8,036 nucleotides of DNA from an uncultured Clostridium sp. (GTDB lineage: Bacteria > Bacillota_A > Clostridia > Lachnospirales > Lachnospiraceae), in NCBI GenBank assembly GCA_945836785.1, contig CAMAMD010000058.1, positions 1-8,036 of the forward strand, written 5' to 3'. The notes under the pieces are model-generated. The model made no database searches, was not told where the DNA came from, and saw nothing but the letters and a program-made list of their open reading frames with translations. Of this stretch, positions 1 through 5,604 are shown one piece after another. Position numbers and translations under genes: made by a program. The number at the start of each line of letters is the position of its first letter. The stretch's first letter is position 1.

Positions 1-165
1 CGGCATCTGTGGCATCTGTCCCATTTGTGGCTGTCCTGCCATTGGCTGTGGTGCCTGACCCGGATTCATTTGCATCTGCGGCATCTGTCCCATTGGCGGC
101 TGACCTCCGTTCATTGGCATCTGCCCCATTGGAGGTTGCCCCTGATTCATCTGTCCCTGTGGTCT
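1..165 (-). repeat. Degenerate tandem repeats encoding MGQMP/GQPP units
   Basis: This is the repetitive 3' part of the edge-truncated gene. The plus strand carries GGCATCTG repeatedly (from positions 2, 11, 80 and 116), followed in several copies by TCCCATT or CCCCATT. The clearest period is 36 bases (copies at 80 and 116), equal to 12 residues of the type MGQMPMNGGQPP. The copies differ mainly at third codon positions, which suggests selection on the protein repeat. The array probably continues beyond the left edge. Confidence 0.7.
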
Positions 166-825
166 CATATTATTTATTACACCAAGTTTATTTACTTTTA
201 CTTCTCTGTTTGGTGTCTTTGCTCCGCCTGCCGACATTCCCATCAGCCCATTTTCTTTGCTGATAAAGAGCCCCATTTCCTCCAACATGGAATCCACAAG
301 TGATTTCAATTTACCTACTGAAAAATCATCTGAATTAATCGCCGTCAAAAGCTTTGCAACATAATTGTCAGTATCCATTTCATCAAAACGCATGTTGGAT
401 ATAACATCACGGAAAAATACAGGTATCTCCGCAAGTGGCATGACATCCTGCTTAATCGGGATTAAAACTGCCTTTATGCTCAAATTTTCTTTGTTGACAT
501 ATATGTATGCAGCATCTTTCACAACATAACTGACCGGAATTCCCTGTGCCCCAATTTCAAATACAGCCACCAATCCACTTAACACACAAAGCACATCTCG
601 CTTCGTAAGTGTATTTTTCATAAATGTTTCCAACGTGGTATCTTCATGGGCATATGCTGTTACAGACCTTTTACCGTCCTCATCCTGATATTGGATTGGA
701 ATGGCATTACTTAGCTGGGCAATTTTATCTGCAGCACGATCATCATACACATCTGCAGCTCCCAAAACATATTTAATGGCGTCAACATTGTTTTGCTTTG
801 ATACAACCAAATCTGTTTTCTTCAT
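1..825 (-). CDS. DUF6382-like N-terminal module with Gln/Met/Pro/Gly-rich repeat tail (3'-truncated by window edge)
   Basis: A minus-strand reading frame of 275 codons stays open to the left edge, so the C-terminus is missing. It starts at ATG 825, six bases after GGGAGG (831-836). Residues about 50-185 form a globular module that aligns along its length with the N-terminus of the FHA protein encoded just upstream (1046-2728). Shared landmarks include VSYV/LSYV, ISNMRFD/LANMRYD, KLLTAINSDDF/KLLTYINSDNF and the final Leu/Glu-rich helix (SMLEEMG/ALMDEAG). Residues about 220-275 are a low-complexity tail built on MGQMP, GQPP and MNGG units. No signal peptide or membrane segment is visible. The family name DUF6382 is given from memory of similar FHA proteins. 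The molecular role is unknown, but the fold may be pseudokinase-like. The 220-base gap upstream leaves open whether it is co-transcribed with the FHA gene. The coding assignment is firm; the family call is moderate. Confidence 0.85.
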   Translation of the reverse strand, partial: MKKTDLVVSKQNNVDAIKYVLGAADVYDDRAADKIAQLSNAIPIQYQDEDGKRSVTAYAHEDTTLETFMKNTLTKRDVLCVLSGLVAVFEIGAQGIPVSYVVKDAAYIYVNKENLSIKAVLIPIKQDVMPLAEIPVFFRDVISNMRFDEMDTDNYVAKLLTAINSDDFSVGKLKSLVDSMLEEMGLFISKENGLMGMSAGGAKTPNREVKVNKLGVINNMRPQGQMNQGQPPMGQMPMNGGQPPMGQMPQMQMNPGQAPQPMAGQPQMGQMPQMP

Positions 826-1045
826 AATTTCCTCCCTAATACAATTAATATAGTTTTCCCTTCATAACCATTAATGTACTTATTTCTAAAACGACATTTG
901 ACACCATCATCAACTATGAAAATGATTAACTCACGCTAAATATTATAAAAGCAGAAAAATTATAACTATCAGAAATATGTAAAATTCTAGTCAATTTTTC
1001 GTATATTATTTTCAAATGCTATGGTGCCACAGTGAACAAGCACAA

Positions 1046-2728
1046 TTATCTTATTTTAAATATAAACTCTTCGTCACCCAATTTAATCATAGAATCATGT
1101 GTCAGTATTTCTTCAACACCGTCTTCTACCACTTTCCCATTAACATATGTATGATTCGTCGATTTGTTGTCTTTAATAAAGCACACTCCATCTTTCTGTA
1201 AAATAACCGCATGCTGACGACTGATTGCTCCATTTCCATCTACAGTGTAATCTACACCTCTGCTGGCTTTTCCGATTTTAAATATCGGCTTATTCAACAT
1301 AATTCTTTCTTCTGTATTTACACGGATCAAATACGGAACTGCCTTTGGCGCATTGAGAAGTGTATTTGTTTTTGGAGTGTCCGCAACTGTTTTACTTAAA
1401 ATGGATCTGCTCTTAGGTTTCTCTTTCTCTTCCTTTTCGACATTCATGTCCTCATATATGTCTTCAATAACCGGAACATCACCCTCGTCAGCCCGCTGTG
1501 CAGCTGCTGCCGCCTCCTCGCTTTCATGTTCAGCAGCCACATTCTGAATAATAGCAGCTCTGTTTACTTTTACTACATTCTTCTTAACTACAGGCGGTTT
1601 ACTCTCCAAAAACTCATCCAATTCTTCAAGTGAATTGATTGCTTTAGGTTCTCCGCTTTTACTTGTTGCCGGGACATCCCCAACCAACTTCTTAATTCTG
1701 TCTTTGATCAGGTCTACATCCGTTTCTTTTTGCTGTACTTTCTTTTGAACCTGTTCTTTCGTTTTTTCCTCATCCGACTCCGACTCCGTTTCGGCTTTCT
1801 CTGTCGTCTCCTTCGCCTCAGTCTCCGATTCTGTTTCCTGCTTCTGAACCTCTTCTGGTGAAACTTCCACTGTCTTTACATCGAGCTCCGGTTCCTCTGT
1901 TGATTTCTCAGGTTCCGGTTCTTCCTTCACCTGCATGCCTGCCGGTAAAATACTGTCAAGTTCCTCATCCGCATTGATTTCTTCATCCTCTTCTTCCGGT
2001 TCCTCATCATCGCCAATCTCTGGCAGAACCTCATCCTGACCGTTCAGGGAATTCATGAAATCGGCAACTTTATTTTCTTCCGGTTCGGATTCTGTTTCAC
2101 TTTCTTCTCCACTAACCACTTCAACTCCACCTGCATCGATTGCACCGGCCTCGTCATGTGTAATACCCGCCTCATCCATCAATGCCTCGGTCAAGCCAAT
2201 CAGTCCACGCAAATTAAAATTGTCACTGTTAATATATGTCAGTAATTTTCCAACATAATTAAGATCCTCATCCACGTCGTATCTCATGTTGGCCAAAAGC
2301 TGTCTTACAAAGCCCTTGAATTCAACGGCCACCGAACCCTTACTCTCAACAGGAAGACATATAAATGATATATTGTAGTTATTTGTATCTATAAACATAA
2401 ATCCTTTGTTTAACAATACATATGACAAATGAATAGCCTGTTCTTTCAACGAAATCAGATTACTTGCAACATTTCTAAGAATGTTCAGTACTTTCTCGCA
2501 TGTCATATCAGACTTGATATACTCCTCCAGAGAAATCAAATCAGTAATATTGTAAGTCAGATAATCGTAATCATCATCCTCCTCATATATGATCCCCACC
2601 AATTCTTTTAATGCATTTTCTTCACAATAGTCAAGGACATCCTCATCCAGCTCACACTCAGCTCCCATTGTGTAAGTCAGATACTTCTCATTGCCAATGT
2701 ACCTTGCCTTGAAGTTAAATGTTCTCAT
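1046..2728 (-). CDS. DUF6382-like / FHA domain protein with long acidic linker
   Basis: The protein has 560 residues and starts at ATG 2728, six bases after AGGAGGG (2735-2741). Residues about 1-190 are a globular module paralogous to that of the neighbouring gene at 1-825. Residues about 200-455 are a Glu-dominated, low-complexity and probably disordered linker, with Lys/Gln-rich and Ala-rich patches near 325-350 and 405-410. Residues about 465-560 are an FHA domain, a phosphothreonine-binding fold. Visible motifs are KIGKA (484-488), SRQH (503-506) and STNHTYVNG (523-531). The usual Gly of NGTYVNG is His here, while Ser503, His506 and Asn525 are kept. There is no membrane segment, so it is likely cytoplasmic. 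It lies 24 bases after mltG on the same strand and is very probably co-transcribed with it. By family logic it would bind a Thr-phosphorylated partner through the FHA domain, but the partner is unknown. The FHA call is firm; the N-terminal family name is less so. Confidence 0.9.
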   Translation of the reverse strand: MRTFNFKARYIGNEKYLTYTMGAECELDEDVLDYCEENALKELVGIIYEEDDDYDYLTYNITDLISLEEYIKSDMTCEKVLNILRNVASNLISLKEQAIHLSYVLLNKGFMFIDTNNYNISFICLPVESKGSVAVEFKGFVRQLLANMRYDVDEDLNYVGKLLTYINSDNFNLRGLIGLTEALMDEAGITHDEAGAIDAGGVEVVSGEESETESEPEENKVADFMNSLNGQDEVLPEIGDDEEPEEEDEEINADEELDSILPAGMQVKEEPEPEKSTEEPELDVKTVEVSPEEVQKQETESETEAKETTEKAETESESDEEKTKEQVQKKVQQKETDVDLIKDRIKKLVGDVPATSKSGEPKAINSLEELDEFLESKPPVVKKNVVKVNRAAIIQNVAAEHESEEAAAAAQRADEGDVPVIEDIYEDMNVEKEEKEKPKSRSILSKTVADTPKTNTLLNAPKAVPYLIRVNTEERIMLNKPIFKIGKASRGVDYTVDGNGAISRQHAVILQKDGVCFIKDNKSTNHTYVNGKVVEDGVEEILTHDSMIKLGDEEFIFKIR

Positions 2729-2752
2729 AGTCTTCCCTCCTAATGTTTATTT

Positions 2753-3853
2753 TTATTCCGAATCATCATTTCCGCTTTCAGGAACACCGTTTGGTCCGCC
2801 AATTATCTGTGTGTCAACATGTTCTTCATATGTTTCTGTGAATACATGTGTTCCCGCCTCTTCATCACTGACGTGATAATAGAGATAATTGTGTTCGGCC
2901 GGATATAATACGGCGTTAATACAAGCTATTCCCGGATTGCATATCGGTCCCACCGGCAAGCCAGAATACATATAGGTATTATACGGGGAATCCAATTCCA
3001 AATCCGTATAATAAACCTGACTTTGATCATACATACCATGTGTCAAAGGATACAGCACTGTTGGACACATCTGCAGCAGCATACCATTTTTCAGACGATT
3101 ATTGATAACGCCCGCAATCATTGCACGCTCATCATCCACCTTTGCTTCCCTCTCGACGATAGAAGCACGCGTAACCACATCATAGGATGAATAGCCGAGT
3201 TCTGCCGCCCTCTGCTGTAAATCCTCTGTATAATAATTTTCAAATGTCTGCAACATCCACTCAACAAGCGATTCTGCTGTCGTTGTGGTATATATATCGT
3301 AAGTTGCCGGGAAAAGATATCCCTGAATCTTATACTCTACATCCGCTCCGGTCGGAACATCTTCCAGATACGGGAAATCAGTTGTCGTAACCGATTGCGC
3401 AGCATTTAAAAATTCCTGTGCTGTGCAGATACCCTGCTCCTCACATTTTGCTGCAATCATTTCAACCGTATATCCTTCAGGTACCACAAGCTTATCTATC
3501 GGCGTTGTAGCATCTGCAACCGGTGACATAACTGCCATCATTTCCAACGTAGTCATTCCTGTATTCAATGTATATGTTCCACTCTGCAGTCTTCCCCTGT
3601 ATTCTGAATCTTGAAGTCTCCGTGTAAATGCACTCTCATATTTAATCAGGCCTGCATCTTTCAGAATGGATGCAATTTCCTCCGCAGATGCCCCTTGCGG
3701 AATCTCCACTACAACATCTACTCCCTGCGTGCTTTCCATCCCTTTATATTCATCCATGTATTCATCATAAAAACCTTTTCCATAATCGTATACCTGCACA
3801 CAGAGCAACACGACTGCAACTGTTAAAATTATGCCTTTTATAAATCGTACCAC
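2753..3853 (-). CDS. mltG: Endolytic murein transglycosylase MltG (YceG-like)
   Basis: MltG cleaves nascent glycan strands at the outer face of the membrane and so sets peptidoglycan strand length. The protein has 366 residues, about the family's usual length. Residues 4-24 form one N-terminal membrane anchor. Residues about 45-110 look like the LysM-like subdomain (VEIPQGAS, LQSGTYTL). The catalytic domain follows: SIVEREA at 231-237, with Glu234 aligning to the catalytic Glu of E. coli MltG, then NNRLKNGM, CPTVLY, SPYNTY, GLPVGPICNPG (298-308), NYLYYHV and HVFTETYEEH. The start is a GTG, because an in-frame stop lies just upstream at 3866-3868 and AGAGGT (3861-3866) sits seven bases before it. 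The overlapping ATG at 3860 is out of frame. The 3' end is followed within 24 bases by the FHA protein gene. The residue before PTV is Cys, where Asp or Ser is more usual. Confidence 0.95.
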   Translation of the reverse strand: MVRFIKGIILTVAVVLLCVQVYDYGKGFYDEYMDEYKGMESTQGVDVVVEIPQGASAEEIASILKDAGLIKYESAFTRRLQDSEYRGRLQSGTYTLNTGMTTLEMMAVMSPVADATTPIDKLVVPEGYTVEMIAAKCEEQGICTAQEFLNAAQSVTTTDFPYLEDVPTGADVEYKIQGYLFPATYDIYTTTTAESLVEWMLQTFENYYTEDLQQRAAELGYSSYDVVTRASIVEREAKVDDERAMIAGVINNRLKNGMLLQMCPTVLYPLTHGMYDQSQVYYTDLELDSPYNTYMYSGLPVGPICNPGIACINAVLYPAEHNYLYYHVSDEEAGTHVFTETYEEHVDTQIIGGPNGVPESGNDDSE

Positions 3854-3905
3854 AATACATACCTCTTATTTTCTAGTTTACATAATGTCTCAAAAATTTA
3901 CATAC

Positions 3906-3934
3906 TTGAAGTAATTATACATTAATGTTATTAT
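3906..3934 (+). promoter_or_regulatory. Sigma-A type promoter of the cyclophilin gene (extended -10)
   Basis: TTGAAG (3906-3911) and TATTAT (3929-3934) are separated by exactly 17 bases, with TG one base upstream of the -10 (3926-3927), which makes an extended -10. The likely start of transcription is near 3941, giving a leader of about 35 bases. On the opposite strand TATAAT occurs at 3919-3914 and at 3935-3930, either of which could serve mltG. Neither has a good -35, so the two divergent promoters may physically overlap here. Confidence 0.7.
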
Positions 3935-3960
3935 AGTACCATCTTTTATATAAAAATTCA

Positions 3961-3967
3961 AGAAAGG
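3961..3967 (+). promoter_or_regulatory. Shine-Dalgarno that decides the cyclophilin start
   Basis: AGAAAGG directly abuts the ATG at 3968, leaving no room for initiation there. It is nine bases ahead of the in-frame TTG at 3977, which is a normal spacing. This supports TTG 3977 as the true start. Confidence 0.6.
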
Positions 3968-3976
3968 ATGATAAAT

Positions 3977-4495
3977 TTGGCAAATCCAATTGTAACTATG
4001 ACTATGGCAAACGGGGATGTGATGAAATTTGAATTATATCCTGATATTGCGCCGAATACTGTCAACAATTTTATTTCACTGATTCAGAAAGGATTTTATG
4101 ATGGTTTGATATTCCATCGTGTTATAGAGGGGTTCATGATTCAGGGTGGCTGTCCGGAGGGTACCGGTATGGGCGGCCCGGGTTACTCCATCAAAGGTGA
4201 ATTCTCTCAGAATGGTTTTAGTAACACATTAAAACATGAGCCAGGTGTTTTGTCTATGGCACGTTCCATGATGCCAAACTCTGCCGGTTCTCAATTTTTT
4301 ATTATGCATAAAACAAGTCCGCATCTCGACGGAGCTTATGCCGCTTTCGGAAAGATAACAGAGGGTATGGATATTGTAGACAAGATTGCGACTGTTCCGA
4401 CCGGTTACGGCGACAGACCACTTGAAGATCAGGTTATCAAGTCTGTGACTGTGGATACACAGGGTGTTGAATATGACGAGCCTGTGAAATACTAA
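3977..4495 (+). CDS. Cyclophilin-type peptidyl-prolyl cis-trans isomerase (PpiB-like)
   Basis: The enzyme catalyses cis-trans isomerisation of Xaa-Pro bonds and helps protein folding. With no signal peptide it is probably cytoplasmic. From the TTG at 3977 it has 172 residues and begins MANPIVTM, which matches how I remember clostridial homologues starting. The alternative ATG at 3968 would add MIN but has no usable ribosome site spacing. The cyclophilin core is complete: FHRVI (Arg48, equivalent to Arg55 of human CypA), GFMIQGG (Phe53, Met54, Gln56), GTGMGGPGY, GSQFFI (Gln106 and Phe108) and HLDGAYAAFGK. The position of the cyclosporin-contacting Trp of CypA is His116, common in bacteria and usually linked to low drug sensitivity. 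It is a single-gene unit with its own promoter and a long terminator hairpin, divergent from mltG and convergent with the YesL-like gene. Confidence 0.93.
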   Translation: MANPIVTMTMANGDVMKFELYPDIAPNTVNNFISLIQKGFYDGLIFHRVIEGFMIQGGCPEGTGMGGPGYSIKGEFSQNGFSNTLKHEPGVLSMARSMMPNSAGSQFFIMHKTSPHLDGAYAAFGKITEGMDIVDKIATVPTGYGDRPLEDQVIKSVTVDTQGVEYDEPVKY

Positions 4496-4512
4496 ACAAA
4501 CTCTGTCATACA

Positions 4513-4580
4513 GGGAATATTATATTAAGGCAATAAGATATATGACTTATTGTCTTAATGTAGTATTCCCTTATATTTTT
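4513..4580 (+). terminator. Very long hairpin terminator after the cyclophilin gene
   Basis: Arms 4513-4537 and 4546-4570 pair over 25 consecutive positions around an 8-base loop, beginning GGGAATA and ending TATTCCC. The tract TTATATTTTT (4571-4580) follows. The three non-Watson-Crick pairs (4530/4553, 4523/4560, 4520/4563) are all G-U in plus-strand RNA and would be C-A mismatches in minus-strand RNA. The structure is therefore best read as serving the plus-strand cyclophilin transcript. The T-tract lies inside the last codons of the convergent YesL-like gene, whose stop codon touches the hairpin. Confidence 0.85.
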
Positions 4581-5422
4581 GTCACAACTGAATCATTTTC
4601 TTCCTTTTTTTCTGTGTCATCTTCATGTTCTACATTATCTTCATCCCCAGCAGTTTCTGATTCCTCATGGTTCTTGGTTTCAGTGACTGCATCCTCAGAT
4701 TTTTCATCATCTTCATTTTCAGATTCCTCGTCACCTTCATTCTCTTCATCGTCTTCGTCCTCAAGATACCATTCATCATCATGTTCCTCCTCTTCCGGAA
4801 GATAAGGCTTAAAGCACTTTAACATGAAATATGCATAAAGATAACCCACTGCGCCAAACCCCACCATGGCGTATCCCACAATAGCAATCGCAGGCTGATA
4901 ATAAAATGACCACACGATAACCGCCGTGATAACAGTAATCAGCAAAGTTGTCGGGAAATATTTTACTGATAAAAGGAACGCATTTCTAAGCTGTACCCGT
5001 ATCGTGTTCTCAAATTTTGCCTGAAGCGGAAAAGCATACAGAAACATAAAGAACGTCAACGCCAGCAATATAATGCTGAAGACCAACAACACGTTTGCCA
5101 CCGTAAAACCTCCCGGTGTAAATTGCTGGTACCAAAACCACACATCTACTCCAAATACAATAAAAGCAAGCAGAAAAGCCAGCCACATAAGTGTGGATTT
5201 CTTAAAGTTTTCTTTAAAGCTCTTCATAAAATACTTGAACACATATCCGCCATCCAATGTAATTCCTTTCATTGCCGTGTAGTACAGGGCCGTCAATGAA
5301 GCCCCAATCGTAACAATCGGAATTGAACATACAACAAATAGCAGCGACAGCAACATGGCATCACCTAATCTGCTTAACATCCGAATAAACATATTGTCAT
5401 AACTTATACCTTCCGCCGACAT
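4571..5422 (-). CDS. YesL/DUF624 family membrane protein with long acidic C-terminal tail
   Basis: The protein has 283 residues and starts at ATG 5422, eight bases after AGGAG (5431-5435). Residues 1-205 carry about five hydrophobic helices, roughly at 20-48, 76-97, 107-134, 147-171 and 174-201. The opening pattern RLGDAMLLSLLFVVCSIPIVTIGAS matches the start of the YesL/DUF624 family, and the loop ALYYTAMK with a KYFMKSFKENFKKS segment is also typical. Family members often sit beside sugar ABC transporters and are thought to be accessory membrane proteins. No such transporter is visible here and the function is unknown. From about residue 209 to the end the protein is a disordered, hydrophilic tail in which roughly half of the residues are Asp or Glu. 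This is longer than I would expect for the family. The gene has its own promoter, back to back with that of lysA. Confidence 0.85.
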   Translation of the reverse strand: MSAEGISYDNMFIRMLSRLGDAMLLSLLFVVCSIPIVTIGASLTALYYTAMKGITLDGGYVFKYFMKSFKENFKKSTLMWLAFLLAFIVFGVDVWFWYQQFTPGGFTVANVLLVFSIILLALTFFMFLYAFPLQAKFENTIRVQLRNAFLLSVKYFPTTLLITVITAVIVWSFYYQPAIAIVGYAMVGFGAVGYLYAYFMLKCFKPYLPEEEEHDDEWYLEDEDDEENEGDEESENEDDEKSEDAVTETKNHEESETAGDEDNVEHEDDTEKKEENDSVVTKI

Positions 5423-5475
5423 TTTTTACACTCCTGACATAATTTATTGTAAGCTTTTCTTTTGTACTTCTCTCC

Positions 5476-5485
5476 CTGTATACAG
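5476..5485. other. 10-bp perfect palindrome at the predicted yesL-like transcription start
   Basis: CTGTATACAG is a perfect palindrome located 8-17 bases downstream of the predicted -10 of the minus-strand gene, at or just after its expected transcription start. It is the size of a small operator site. Because it is only ten bases in AT-rich DNA, chance cannot be excluded. Confidence 0.35.
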
Positions 5486-5492
5486 ACATATT

Positions 5493-5521
5493 ATTTTATC
5501 ATTTATCCCTCGTATTTTCAA
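5493..5521 (-). promoter_or_regulatory. Sigma-A type promoter of the YesL-like gene
   Basis: Read on the minus strand, TTGAAA (5521-5516) and TAAAAT (5498-5493) are 17 bases apart, with TG one base before the -10, so it is an extended -10 promoter. The leader before the start codon would be about 65 bases. The -35 lies 19 bases from the -35 of the divergent lysA promoter. Confidence 0.7.
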
Positions 5522-5533
5522 ACCTTTTTTCGA

Positions 5534-5570
5534 TAATCTATTGACAAACAAGGATTTTAACAATAGATTA
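5534..5570. promoter_or_regulatory. Perfect 10-bp inverted repeat overlapping the lysA -35 and -10
   Basis: TAATCTATTG (5534-5543) and CAATAGATTA (5561-5570) are exact reverse complements separated by 17 bases. The left arm covers the first half of the lysA -35 and the right arm covers the whole -10. The arms are 27 bases apart centre to centre. This arrangement fits a two-site operator for a repressor or, less likely, a cruciform. The regulator is not known. Confidence 0.5.
5541..5569 (+). promoter_or_regulatory. Sigma-A type promoter of lysA
   Basis: Consensus TTGACA (5541-5546) is 17 bases before TAGATT (5564-5569), which matches TATAAT at four of six positions. Transcription would begin near 5576, leaving a leader of about 30 bases that contains AAGGAGG (5591-5597), seven bases before the ATG. 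The leader is too short for a lysine riboswitch or T-box. Confidence 0.75.
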
Positions 5571-5604
5571 AAGGAGACTGAATATACACGAAGGAGGCAC
5601 ATAT

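Noticed and set aside
1..165. Repeats considered as a CRISPR array
   Set aside because: Units are contiguous, coding, in frame and diverge at third codon positions, with no unique spacers.
9..303. Two plus-strand open frames of 84 and 92 codons
   Set aside because: They are antisense to the repeat-rich 3' part of the minus-strand gene at 1-825, whose frame, start and paralogy are well supported.
942..964. Tandem TATAAT boxes on the minus strand upstream of the gene at 1-825 (964-959 and 947-942)
   Set aside because: The -10 matches are perfect, but no acceptable -35 lies at 16-18 bases. The nearby TTGACT (994-989) is 24 bases away from the first. In such AT-rich DNA they are too weak to call.
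1020..1043. Possible terminator after the FHA gene (GTGC/GCAC pairing)
   Set aside because: The stem is only four pairs with a 12-base loop and no U-tract on the minus strand.
4542..4805. Plus-strand Ser-rich open frame of 87 codons
   Set aside because: It is the complement of the Asp/Glu-rich tail of the YesL-like gene (GAx codons read as TCx Ser). It overlaps the terminator and has no ribosome site.
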